Positions 1 to 7,990 of a stretch of 64,000 bases of DNA are shown piece after piece. The stretch lies in contig NZ_RBXB01000001.1 in NCBI RefSeq assembly GCF_003634775.1, positions 1,380,997 to 1,444,996 of the forward strand, in the 5' to 3' direction. The stretch comes from Chryseobacterium defluvii. Lineage in GTDB: Bacteria > Bacteroidota > Bacteroidia > Flavobacteriales > Weeksellaceae. Made by a program: the position numbers and the translations under genes. The notes beneath the pieces are model-generated. The model ran no database searches. It was not told the DNA's origin and saw only the letters and a program-made list of their open reading frames with translations. Position 1 is the stretch's first letter; each line of letters begins with the position of its first letter.

Positions 1-7
1 AGATATA

Positions 8-40
8 AAAAGTCCTGCAGAAAATGCAGGACTTTTTTTT
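8..40 (+). terminator. Rho-independent terminator of an upstream gene
   Basis: A 12-bp perfect stem (arm AAAAGTCCTGCA at 8-19, loop GAAAA, partner at 25-36) runs into eight T residues. The gene it ends lies outside the window to the left. Confidence 0.85.
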
Positions 41-155
41 AAATTCCTATTTGTAATTATTTAATTATCAAATATTAATAAGCCTCCGGAAAAAAGATTC
101 TTTTTGTTTGTTCCTGCAGGGCATTTTTTTTACTTTTAACAAAACAAATTTTACA

Positions 156-1535
156 ATGCAAGAGACATTAAATTACATTAACGAAAACAAGCAACGTTTC
201 GTAGATGAATTATTTGAATTATTGAGAATTCCTTCTATTTCTGCAGATCCGGCATATAAAAATGATGTGCTGAAGTGTGCAGATGTATGTGCAGAACATC
301 TTAAAAATGCAGGAGCCGATCATGTTGAAGTATGCCAGACAAAAGGATACCCTATTGTATTTGGAGAGAAAATTTTAGATAAAAGCCTGCCCACGGTATT
401 GGTGTATGGTCATTATGATGTTCAGCCTGCCGATCCGCTGGATTTATGGAAAAAACCTCCTTTTGAACCTTATATTGAAAAAACTGAACTTCATCCTGAA
501 GGAGCTATTTTTGCAAGAGGTTCAGCAGATGATAAAGGACAGTTCTTTATGCATTTAAAGGCGTTTGAAGCCATGATGAAGACCAATGCTCTGCCTTGCA
601 ACGTTAAATTTATTTTGGAAGGTGAAGAAGAAGTAGGGTCTGTAAGTTTGGGAGACTGGGTCAACGAAAATAAAGAGAAATTAGCTTGTGATTGTATTCT
701 AATTTCCGATACGCATATTTATAGCAATGAACAACCAACTGTTACAACAGGATTAAGAGGTTTAAGCTATGTGGAAGTAGAAGTGGAAGGACCAAACAGA
801 GATCTGCATTCAGGACTTTACGGAGGCGCTGTTCCAAACCCGATCCATGTGCTTTCAAGAATGATTGCAAAATTAATTGATGAGGAAGGCCATATTACCA
901 TTGATGGATTCTATGATAATGTAGATGTGGTATCAGATGATGAAAGAGCAGAAATGAATAAATTAAAGGACAATCCTGAAGAATTCAAAAAGTCTATCGG
1001 ATTAAATGGTGTTGAAGGTGAAAAAGGATATACTACGTTAGAAAGAACTTCCATCCGTCCTACATTGGATTGCAACGGGATTTGGGGCGGATACACAGGA
1101 GAAGGTGCGAAAACGGTGATTCCTTCTAAAGCTTTTGCTAAAATTTCAATGCGTTTGGTTCCTTATCAGACTCCTGAGGAAATCACAGAGAAATTCACCA
1201 GATATTTCGAGAAAATAGCTCCGGATAATGTCCGGGTGAAAGTAACGCCGCATCATGGTGGGATGCCATACGTTTTGCCAAGCGATACCAAAGAATTCTT
1301 TGCCGCTAAAAAAGCAATGGAAACGGCATTCGGGAAAGAAGTCCTTCCTTACAGAAGTGGAGGTAGTATTCCGATTACAGCCATGTTCGAAAAAGTATTA
1401 GGGGCTAAGTCGGTCTTAATGGGATTCGGATTAGATTCAGATGCAATTCACTCTCCTAATGAACATTACGGCCTTTTTAATTTCTATAAGGGAATTGAGA
1501 GCATTCCTCTCTTTTTTGAAAACTATTCAAAATGA
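156..1535 (+). CDS. M20 family metallodipeptidase
   Basis: Zinc-dependent exo- or dipeptidase of the M20 (CNDP/DapE-like) family, probably cytosolic and acting on short peptides. The metal-site motifs are all present: YGHYDVQP near residue 85, ARGSADDKGQ near 120, EGEEEVGS near 155, and the lid-domain HSGLYGGAVPNP. RSGGSIPI and SPNEH lie near the C-terminus. There is no signal peptide. The frame is open from 108, but the extra 16 residues there are not conserved-looking, so the ATG at 156 is chosen, giving 459 aa, the usual family length. It is followed by its own terminator, so it appears monocistronic. Substrate cannot be assigned from sequence. Confidence 0.93.
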   Translation: MQETLNYINENKQRFVDELFELLRIPSISADPAYKNDVLKCADVCAEHLKNAGADHVEVCQTKGYPIVFGEKILDKSLPTVLVYGHYDVQPADPLDLWKKPPFEPYIEKTELHPEGAIFARGSADDKGQFFMHLKAFEAMMKTNALPCNVKFILEGEEEVGSVSLGDWVNENKEKLACDCILISDTHIYSNEQPTVTTGLRGLSYVEVEVEGPNRDLHSGLYGGAVPNPIHVLSRMIAKLIDEEGHITIDGFYDNVDVVSDDERAEMNKLKDNPEEFKKSIGLNGVEGEKGYTTLERTSIRPTLDCNGIWGGYTGEGAKTVIPSKAFAKISMRLVPYQTPEEITEKFTRYFEKIAPDNVRVKVTPHHGGMPYVLPSDTKEFFAAKKAMETAFGKEVLPYRSGGSIPITAMFEKVLGAKSVLMGFGLDSDAIHSPNEHYGLFNFYKGIESIPLFFENYSK

Positions 1536-1543
1536 TAAAATTG

Positions 1544-1576
1544 ATCCTTAAGTGTAATATCTTAAGGATTTTTTTA
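1544..1576 (+). terminator. Terminator of the M20 peptidase gene
   Basis: A perfect 9-bp stem (ATCCTTAAG at 1544-1552 and its complement at 1561-1569) with an 8-nt loop is followed by a T-rich tract. Confidence 0.85.
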
Positions 1577-1647
1577 TTTTTTATGATAATTTTTTAATAA
1601 TAATTTGTAAAATGTTTATATTTACTATCAATTAAAAAAATGATATC

Positions 1648-3192
1648 ATGAAAAAAATTCTATCTTCTTTATTATTGTCTTCATCTTTAATAGGATTTGG
1701 GCAAGTATTCAGTTCAGGCTTTGAAACCAACTACGGTCCTATAACCAATTGGACATTGTATAATGTGGACGGTCTTACACCGGCGGCTTCGGTAAACTTT
1801 GTAAACGCAGCTTGGGTAGCTACTAATGAAGAATATGGAAACAATGTGGCAATGAGTACTTCTTGGTATACCCCTGCAGGTACTTCAAATGACTGGATTG
1901 TTTCGCCGGCTATTACATTACCAGCCGGAACCAATACCCTATATTGGCATGCAAGATCATATGATGCCACTTACAAAGAATCTTATAAAGTATATGTTTC
2001 TACAACTGGAAATGCTGTAGCTAATTTTACAACACCTATTTTAACAGTTAATGGTGAAGATACAGTATGGCAAAATAAAAGTATAGATTTAAGTGCTTAT
2101 GCAGGACAAACAATTTATCTGGCATTCCAAAACTTTTCTAACGATAAATTCCTAGGAGCTATTGATAATGTGTACGTTGTTAATGGTACAGCTCCACAAC
2201 CGGGAAGATTAGTTACAGTTTCTAACATAACTAAAACATCAGCAACATTTAGTTGGACAGCTGCTTCCGGAGGAACGGGATACGATTATTCTTGGGGCTC
2301 AGTAGGTCATGTGCCTAGTGCAATGGCTGGTGTTAGTGGTGCTGCAACTACTACAGCTACTGTAGCGGCTCTAACAGCGAATACAATGTATGAGTACTAT
2401 CTTAGAAGTAAAAACGGATCCATTAATGGAGGATGGATAGGACCCTATAGATTTTATACTGCAACAGAATTAGGAGCCGGATCATATGCTTATGGATTTG
2501 ATAATACAGCTGCCGGATTTTATCAAAATGATGGATGGACAGGGGCTTGGTCTACAAATGCAACTGCTGGAAACCCACAGGCTGGAACTCAAATGGTATT
2601 TTCAAATAACAGTGCCACTGCAGCAACTAATAGATGGTTATTTTCTAAACCATTTAATTTAACAGCAGGGGCTACTTATACAATTACTTATTATTTAAGA
2701 AACTTTGGTTCTACAACAACTGCTCAGAGTCTTAAATTAACAGTGGGTAATGCAGCAACAACTGCAGCTCAAACAAATACTTTATGGACATCAGCTACAG
2801 TTGCGAATGCTGCATGGACTCAATATACCGTTACTTTTGTCCCTACTGCAAGTGGAACACACTACTTTGCATTTAATCATTTTTCGCCAATACAGGCTGG
2901 TTCTGTTTCATTAGGATTGGATACATTTAATATCAATGGAGTATTAGGAGTAAATGATGTTGAAGTTAAGAAAGATCAATTATCTCTTTACCCTAATCCG
3001 GCAAAAGACTTTGTTGCGATTAAAACAGAATCTAAAATCAACAAAGTTGAAATCTTTGATATAGCAGGAAGAAAAGTTCCTGCCAATTTAGATGGAAATA
3101 AAGTAGATGTTAAAAACCTGGCTCCAGGAAACTACATTATCAATGTTGAAACAAATAAAGGAAAAGTATCTGAAAAGCTTATCAAAAAATAA
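1648..3192 (+). CDS. T9SS-exported protein with choice-of-anchor J and fibronectin III-like domains
   Basis: Predicted secreted or cell-surface protein. Residues 1-19 form a signal peptide ending FGQ. A choice-of-anchor J (cleaved-adhesin-like) module follows, recognisable by WIVSPAITL and FLGAIDNVYV. Around residues 185-275 is a fibronectin III-like stretch with SNITKTSATFSW and YYLRSKN. A second jelly-roll-like segment (WLFSKPFNL, YTITYYLRNFG) occupies about 290-430. The last 75 residues are a type A T9SS sorting domain (LSLYPNPAKDFV, then VDVKNLAPGNYIINV and a basic end), which targets Bacteroidota proteins through the type IX machinery. No catalytic motif is seen, so an adhesive or binding role is an inference. 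Confidence 0.85.
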   Translation: MKKILSSLLLSSSLIGFGQVFSSGFETNYGPITNWTLYNVDGLTPAASVNFVNAAWVATNEEYGNNVAMSTSWYTPAGTSNDWIVSPAITLPAGTNTLYWHARSYDATYKESYKVYVSTTGNAVANFTTPILTVNGEDTVWQNKSIDLSAYAGQTIYLAFQNFSNDKFLGAIDNVYVVNGTAPQPGRLVTVSNITKTSATFSWTAASGGTGYDYSWGSVGHVPSAMAGVSGAATTTATVAALTANTMYEYYLRSKNGSINGGWIGPYRFYTATELGAGSYAYGFDNTAAGFYQNDGWTGAWSTNATAGNPQAGTQMVFSNNSATAATNRWLFSKPFNLTAGATYTITYYLRNFGSTTTAQSLKLTVGNAATTAAQTNTLWTSATVANAAWTQYTVTFVPTASGTHYFAFNHFSPIQAGSVSLGLDTFNINGVLGVNDVEVKKDQLSLYPNPAKDFVAIKTESKINKVEIFDIAGRKVPANLDGNKVDVKNLAPGNYIINVETNKGKVSEKLIKK

Positions 3193-3215
3193 TCAGATCA
3201 ATATTACCTCAATAT

Positions 3216-3246
3216 AACGCTCCGGAATGGAGCGTTTTTTTTATTT
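3216..3246 (+). terminator. Terminator after the T9SS cargo gene
   Basis: Stem AACGCTCC / GGAGCGTT (3216-3223 and 3229-3236) with a 5-nt loop is followed by a run of T. Confidence 0.85.
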
Positions 3247-3273
3247 TTAAGAATTAATTTAAATTAAGATACT

Positions 3274-3978
3274 ATGTCAGAAAATAAAGTAGCTTATATA
3301 ACAGGTGGAACCAAAGGTATTGGTTTTGGAATCGCAAAAATATTATTGGAAAATGGAATTTCAGTTGCTTTTTCAGGAAGGAAAGGGGAAGATGTAATGA
3401 AAGCTGAAAAAGAACTGCAGCAATATTCTGATAAAGTATTGGGTGTTGTTTCGGATGTAAGAAACCTGCAAAGTGAAGAAGAAGCCATAAAATCTGTTAT
3501 AAATACCTTTGGAAGACTGGACTTTGTGATAGCCAATGCGGGATTGGGTATTTTTAAACCTGTAGACGAATTATCTGCTGAAGAGTGGAATGACATGATA
3601 GAAACCAACTTAACGGGTGTTTTTTATACTTTAAAAGCTTCTGTGGAAGAATTGAAGAAAACAGAAGGATATTATATTACCATTTCAAGTCTGGCCGGAG
3701 CCAATTTCTTCGAAAACGGAACGGGATACAATGCTTCAAAATTCGGAGTCGTTGGATTTACGCAAGCTGCTATGATAGATCTGAGAAAATATAATATTAA
3801 AGCAACGGTAATCATGCCGGGTTCGGTAGCAACTCATTTTAATGGTAATGTTCCGTCTGAAAAAGACAGTTGGAAAATCCAACCCGAAGATATGGGAAAT
3901 CTGGTATTGGATATACTGAAAATGAATCCCAGAGTTTTGCCTAGCAAGATTGAATTTAGGGCATCGAAGCCTTCATAG
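3274..3978 (+). CDS. SDR family oxidoreductase
   Basis: Short-chain dehydrogenase/reductase of the classical type, 234 aa, single Rossmann domain. The cofactor motif TGGTKGIG is at residues 10-17 and NAG at 88-90. The catalytic residues are Ser138/139 (ITISS), Tyr152 and Lys156 (YNASK). The K in the glycine motif and an Arg-containing second strand (SGRKG) suggest NADP(H) preference. Substrate is unknown; relatives are annotated as 3-ketoacyl-ACP reductase-like or sepiapterin-reductase-like enzymes. It stands alone between a terminator and an ECF-type promoter site. Confidence 0.9.
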   Translation: MSENKVAYITGGTKGIGFGIAKILLENGISVAFSGRKGEDVMKAEKELQQYSDKVLGVVSDVRNLQSEEEAIKSVINTFGRLDFVIANAGLGIFKPVDELSAEEWNDMIETNLTGVFYTLKASVEELKKTEGYYITISSLAGANFFENGTGYNASKFGVVGFTQAAMIDLRKYNIKATVIMPGSVATHFNGNVPSEKDSWKIQPEDMGNLVLDILKMNPRVLPSKIEFRASKPS

Positions 3979-4076
3979 TCAAAGGATTTAACCAAGAACG
4001 GAAATACTCCAATTGTAAATTTTTATTGCATGAATATTCATTGTTAAAAAAACAGAGACATATTTTTTATTTCACA

Positions 4077-4107
4077 GGCAACCTTTTTATTTTCATGTTG
4101 TCTTATC
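4077..4107 (+). promoter_or_regulatory. ECF-type promoter, twin of the one before the sigma gene at 9.4 kb
   Basis: GGCAAC (4077-4082) is followed by exactly 17 nt and then GTCTTATC (4100-4107). The same two boxes at the same spacing precede the ECF sigma gene at 9367. The likeness continues past the -10 box (GAAAGCTGAT here, GAAACTGAT there) up to an ATG at 4126. That ATG opens only a short frame of about 21 codons, so this is either a promoter for the T9SS gene at 4236 with a leader of about 120 nt, or the surviving front end of a lost ECF sigma gene. Confidence 0.6.
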
Positions 4108-4235
4108 AGTGAAAGCTGATCAGGCATGATTATTAAACTCAAGAGTCGGTATACTATTTTAGAATTAAATCTCCCTAATAATAGGTATTGATTCCATGTT
4201 TAAATTGAAATAAGTTTGATATCCAATTAAAAAAT

Positions 4236-5261
4236 ATGTTTATGAAAATTTTTTTACTAATTAATGCATTCTCATTTGCCTTATTCCAGACATTGAATGC
4301 TCAGTCTTTAGAAAGCGATAATTTTAATTCCTATACGATAGGAAATGTAGGAACGGATATTACTGCAACGACTCCCGGTCAAGGAGGATTTTATACGGAT
4401 TTTGCAGGTGGGGCCAATTCAGATGCGCAGATTGTAAGTATAGATGCTTCTCACGACAAATCATTACAGCTTACCGGCAGTGCCACTGCAACAGGAACAA
4501 AGTATATGTGGAAAAGCGGATTAGGGGCAGCCTGGGCCACAAGAACGGCAGGAAACGATATCCTTAAATTGGATTTTAATTTATATACAGGAAGCGTGAC
4601 AGGAGGTGCTGGTAGAGGAACCGTATTAATTTATGATGGAACCACTCATAAAACTCTGCTTGGAGCCGGATTTGAGTATGGCACACAAAGGCCTGTGGGA
4701 ATAGCATATTATACAAATACTACGACAGGTGTAACGGGCAACTATCTTTTTTATCTGGAACCCAATACCTATACATATCCTCCCAATACATGGATTACAC
4801 TAAGCTGTACATTTAATAAAACCACAGGGGTTGTTACATGGAAAAGCCCGGGAGGTATGACGCATACCCCTTCCGCAACATATACTCCGGCTGCTGCAGG
4901 TGTGGATCCTTTTGAACTTGATTTTGTTTCAGTAGTCAGCTCAGGTAATACGGTGGCACATGTCACTTCCTTTGACAACTATGTGGTAACGGCCACCAAT
5001 GCTGCGGCATTAGCAACAAAAGAAGTGGCTACTGTTGAAGAAAGTATTTTGGTTTACCCTAACCCCACAACTGATTTTCTCAATATAAAAGCTGATTCAT
5101 CAATTACGAAGATTGAAATTCTTGACGCAACAGGGAAAAAAATAAAAGAAGTAAGGCCTGATCAGGATAAAATAGATGTAAAGAATCTTACCCAGGGAAA
5201 TTATATCATTACTATTCAAACCATTGGAAAGCAATTTTCTAAAAAATTCATTAAAAAATAA
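4236..5261 (+). CDS. T9SS-exported protein, lectin/glucanase-like jelly-roll
   Basis: 341-aa secreted protein. The signal peptide is at residues 1-22 and ends LNAQS; ATG at 4242 is an alternative start. The body has a beta-rich composition with phrases typical of concanavalin-like jelly rolls: DNFNSYTIGNVG, LKLDFNLYTGS and VSSFDNY-type ends. No enzyme motif is recognised. The C-terminal 75 residues are a type A T9SS sorting domain (ILVYPNPTTDFLNIK, VDVKNLTQGNYIITI, KKFIKK). The sorting domain closely resembles that of the protein at 1648-3192, while the passenger differs. An ECF-type promoter lies about 130 nt upstream, so control by an ECF sigma factor is possible. Confidence 0.8.
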   Translation: MFMKIFLLINAFSFALFQTLNAQSLESDNFNSYTIGNVGTDITATTPGQGGFYTDFAGGANSDAQIVSIDASHDKSLQLTGSATATGTKYMWKSGLGAAWATRTAGNDILKLDFNLYTGSVTGGAGRGTVLIYDGTTHKTLLGAGFEYGTQRPVGIAYYTNTTTGVTGNYLFYLEPNTYTYPPNTWITLSCTFNKTTGVVTWKSPGGMTHTPSATYTPAAAGVDPFELDFVSVVSSGNTVAHVTSFDNYVVTATNAAALATKEVATVEESILVYPNPTTDFLNIKADSSITKIEILDATGKKIKEVRPDQDKIDVKNLTQGNYIITIQTIGKQFSKKFIKK

Positions 5262-5287
5262 ACTTAATAATCATTTCAAATATTTAC

Positions 5288-5322
5288 AAAAACGCTTTAT
5301 TTTAAAGCGTTTTTATTATTTT
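5288..5322 (+). terminator. Terminator of the second T9SS cargo gene
   Basis: A 12-bp stem (AAAAACGCTTTA and its complement) with a 3-nt loop is followed by a T-rich tract. Confidence 0.85.
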
Positions 5323-5346
5323 TAATGCGCTGAATAACAAATCAAT

Positions 5347-5370
5347 ATATATTATGCATGCATAATATAT
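5347..5370. promoter_or_regulatory. 24-bp perfect palindrome upstream of etfBA, candidate operator
   Basis: The 12-nt half ATATATTATGCA is followed directly by its exact reverse complement, with no spacer. A likely -7 box (TATATTTA at 5389-5396) lies 19 nt downstream, so a bound dimer would sit over the -33 region of the etfBA promoter. There is no T-tract and the core is GC-poor, so it does not look like a terminator. Confidence 0.55.
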
Positions 5371-5465
5371 TTTTTGCTTATATTTACAGAATTAACAAAA
5401 ACAAAAATCTCTACACTCAACCCTTGGGGAGAATGTATTAAAAGGGAAAAAATAAAATAGTACAC

Positions 5466-6212
5466 ATGAAAATATTAGTTTGTATTAGTAGTGTTCCGGA
5501 TACTACTTCTAAAATTAACTTTACAGCAGATAAATCTGCTTTCGACAAGAACGGAATCCAGTGGGTAATCAATCCTTTAGATGAATTTGCCCTCACAAAG
5601 GCAATTAAACTTCAGGAATCTCAGGGAGCTACTGTAACAGTAATCAACATAGGGGATGCTGCCACAGAGCCTGTAATCAGAAAAGCTTTGGCAATAGGAG
5701 CAAATGATGCAGTAAGAGTAAACCTTGATCCGAAAGACAGCTATTCTACAGCAAAAGAAATTGCTGCTGTAGCTCAAAACGGAGGATATGATCTTATTCT
5801 TTGTGGTAAAGAATCTATCGATTATAACGGGGGTTCTGTTCCGGGAATGGTGGCTCAGCTATTGAACCAGCCTTTCGTTAATGCCTCCGTAGGATTAGAG
5901 GTAAACGGAAGTGAAGCTACCGCTGTAAGAGAAATTGAAGGAGGTAAAGAAACTATTTCTGTAAAATTACCGGCTGTAATTGCTGGCCAGAAAGGATTAG
6001 TAGATGAAAAAGATTTGATTATTCCGAATATGAGAGGGATTATGTCTGCAAGAACAAAGCCTTTACAGGTAGCAGAACCAACTTCTTCCGAAGTAAAGGT
6101 TCAGGGAGTTTCTTATGACAGTGTACCACCAAGAGCAGCTGTGAAAATAGTTTCTCCGGATAATCTTGATGAATTGGTAAGACTACTTCACGAAGAAGCT
6201 AAAGTAATCTAA
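5466..6212 (+). CDS. etfB: Electron transfer flavoprotein beta subunit
   Basis: Beta subunit of the heterodimeric ETF that accepts electrons from acyl-CoA dehydrogenases and passes them to ETF:quinone oxidoreductase. Length (248 aa) and motifs fit: KILVCISSVPDT at the N-terminus, INPLDEFALTKAIKL near residue 40, DLILCGKESIDYNGG near 110 and LPAVIAGQKGL near 170. It is followed 40 nt later by etfA in the same direction, the usual operon order. The gene sits behind a 24-bp palindrome and a TATATTTA -7-like box, pointing to regulated expression. Confidence 0.96.
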   Translation: MKILVCISSVPDTTSKINFTADKSAFDKNGIQWVINPLDEFALTKAIKLQESQGATVTVINIGDAATEPVIRKALAIGANDAVRVNLDPKDSYSTAKEIAAVAQNGGYDLILCGKESIDYNGGSVPGMVAQLLNQPFVNASVGLEVNGSEATAVREIEGGKETISVKLPAVIAGQKGLVDEKDLIIPNMRGIMSARTKPLQVAEPTSSEVKVQGVSYDSVPPRAAVKIVSPDNLDELVRLLHEEAKVI

Positions 6213-6252
6213 TCTTTAATCATTCAATTTTTAATCATTTAATTTTAAAAAA

Positions 6253-7200
6253 ATGGCAGTATTCGTATACGCAGAAAATATAAACGGAGTTTATAAAAAG
6301 GCAGCTTTTGAAGCAGTTTCTTATGCTAAAGCTGTTGCAGACCAGGCGGGAGATACCGTTACGGCAATCTCCGTAAACCCAACAGATTCTTCAGATTTGT
6401 TATATAAATATGGAGCATCAAACGTAATCAATATCAAAGACGAAGGTCTTAAAAATTTTTCAGCCAAAGCATTTGCACAGGCAATTAATGAGGTGGCTAA
6501 CGGAAATATTATTGTTTTTCCGCACACTACAGATGCTTCTTCCATTGCTCCGATGTTGGCCGTAATGAATAATTATTCATTAATTACCAATGCACTGGCT
6601 GCTCCGGAGAGTCTTTCACCATTCCAGGTAAAAAGAAAAGCATTCTCAGGAAAAGGCTTCATGCATGCAAAAGCAGAAGGAAACGGAGTCATTGTTACGG
6701 TTTCTCAAAATGCTTTCGGAGTAAAAGAAAATGCAGTATCAGGTTCAGAAGAAGTGAAAAACTTATCTGTGGCTAATGAAGATACAAAAGTGATCTCTCA
6801 CGAACAAAGTTCAGGAAAATTAGACCTTAAAGAAGCTGAAGTAGTAGTTTCTGCAGGAAGAGGAATGAAAGGCCCTGAAAACTGGGGAATGATTGAAGAA
6901 TTGGCCAATGTACTTGGAGCTGCTACAGCTTGTTCTAAGCCGGTTTCTGATATTGGCTGGAGACCTCATACGGAGCACGTAGGACAAACAGGTAAAGCAA
7001 TTTCACCGAATCTTTACATCGCCGTAGGTATTTCAGGAGCTATTCAGCATTTGGCAGGAGTAAACTCTTCAAAAACGATCGTAGTGATCAATAATGATGC
7101 TGAAGCACCATTCTTCAAATCAGCTGATTATGGAGTAGTGGGTGATGCATTCCAGATCATTCCGGCATTAACTGAGAAAATCAAAGCGCTAAAAGGATAA
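6253..7200 (+). CDS. etfA: Electron transfer flavoprotein alpha subunit
   Basis: Alpha subunit of ETF, 315 aa. The C-terminal FAD-binding domain is well marked: VVSAGRGMKGPENW near residue 195, followed by SDIGWRPHTEHVGQTGK, SPNLYIAVGISGAIQH and VINNDAEAPFFKSADYG. It completes the complex encoded with etfB upstream. The 40-nt gap between them contains only a TTTAATCATT-type direct repeat and no terminator, so both genes should be on one transcript ending at the hairpin near 7.3 kb. Confidence 0.96.
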   Translation: MAVFVYAENINGVYKKAAFEAVSYAKAVADQAGDTVTAISVNPTDSSDLLYKYGASNVINIKDEGLKNFSAKAFAQAINEVANGNIIVFPHTTDASSIAPMLAVMNNYSLITNALAAPESLSPFQVKRKAFSGKGFMHAKAEGNGVIVTVSQNAFGVKENAVSGSEEVKNLSVANEDTKVISHEQSSGKLDLKEAEVVVSAGRGMKGPENWGMIEELANVLGAATACSKPVSDIGWRPHTEHVGQTGKAISPNLYIAVGISGAIQHLAGVNSSKTIVVINNDAEAPFFKSADYGVVGDAFQIIPALTEKIKALKG

Positions 7201-7204
7201 GAGT

Positions 7205-7290
7205 TGAATTGAATAGTCAATTCGCTTTACTTGTCAATATAAAATTCACTTGCGAAGCAAAATTGACCTCACAGTTAATTCGCAATTCAC
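7205..7290. repeat. Intergenic inverted GAATTG-type repeat
   Basis: The stretch contains GAATTGAATAGTCAATTC, an inverted repeat, then AAAATTCACTTGCGAAGC and further GAATTG/CAATTC copies in both orientations. No open frame is present. It resembles the low-complexity inverted ends of the decayed elements near 45-49 kb in style, not in sequence. Confidence 0.4.
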
Positions 7291-7293
7291 ATA

Positions 7294-7320
7294 TAAAAGC
7301 CCTTTTCGGGCTTTTATTTT
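7294..7320 (+). terminator. Terminator of etfBA
   Basis: Stem TAAAAGCCC / GGGCTTTTA (7294-7302 and 7308-7316), loop TTTTC, followed by T residues. Confidence 0.85.
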
Positions 7321-7356
7321 TGTGCAAAAAGTAAAACCTACAATAAAAAATTAATT

Positions 7357-7364
7357 TATATTTG
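7357..7364 (+). promoter_or_regulatory. TATATTTG -7 box of the bifunctional nuclease gene
   Basis: TATATTTG matches the Bacteroidota -7 consensus TAnnTTTG. It ends only 5 nt before the ATG at 7370, so the transcript would be almost leaderless if the start is right. Confidence 0.5.
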
Positions 7365-7369
7365 TAGTT

Positions 7370-7969
7370 ATGGATTATAAGCAGTTAATTATTCGCGGAA
7401 TATCGTATAGCCAAACCCAATCGGGAGCATACGCGTTGTTATTGGAGCATGAAGAATCACATATAAAGTTACCTGTTGTTATAGGAAATTTTGAGGCCCA
7501 ATCCATTTCACTTGGCCTGGAGAAAGATATTCATCCGCCTCGTCCTCTTACCCACGACCTGTTTACAAAATTTATCATTTCTGCCAATTATGAGCTGGTT
7601 TCTGTGATCATTTATCAGATCGTAGACGGTGTTTTCTTTTCAAATATCAATTTCAAGAATAAAAGCAATGATGAAGAATTGATTCTGGATGCCAGAACTT
7701 CTGATGCCGTGGCAATGGCCGTAAGGTTTGATGCTCCTATTTTTACGACACAGCAGGTGTTGAACGAAGCAGGAATCCTTCTTGAACTGGAAGATGTCTC
7801 TAAAGAAGAACAATCGTTTTCTGAAACGGTACAAACGGAAGATAGTTTAAGATCCCTTTCCATGGAAGAGCTTCAGAAATTATTGGATGAAGCGGTTAAA
7901 GAAGAAGACTATGACACAGCACTTGAAATCCAGGAAGAGATTAAAAGAAGAAAAAAGAAAATTGATTAA
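7370..7969 (+). CDS. Bifunctional nuclease (DUF151) with C-terminal UVR motif
   Basis: 199-aa cytosolic protein. Residues 1-130 form a BFN/DUF151 domain, recognisable by LPVVIGNFEAQSISLGLE, RPLTHDLF and DARTSDAVAMAVRF. Residues 165-198 form a UvrB/UvrC-type helical motif (MEELQKLLDEAVKEEDY, then AAL-like EIQEEIKRRK). Plant and bacterial DUF151 members have been described as dual RNase/DNase enzymes; this activity is inferred here by family only. It is followed 21 nt later by the nucleoside permease gene, so the two probably form an operon. Confidence 0.88.
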   Translation: MDYKQLIIRGISYSQTQSGAYALLLEHEESHIKLPVVIGNFEAQSISLGLEKDIHPPRPLTHDLFTKFIISANYELVSVIIYQIVDGVFFSNINFKNKSNDEELILDARTSDAVAMAVRFDAPIFTTQQVLNEAGILLELEDVSKEEQSFSETVQTEDSLRSLSMEELQKLLDEAVKEEDYDTALEIQEEIKRRKKKID

Positions 7970-7990
7970 TAGAGATATTTAAAACCACAT

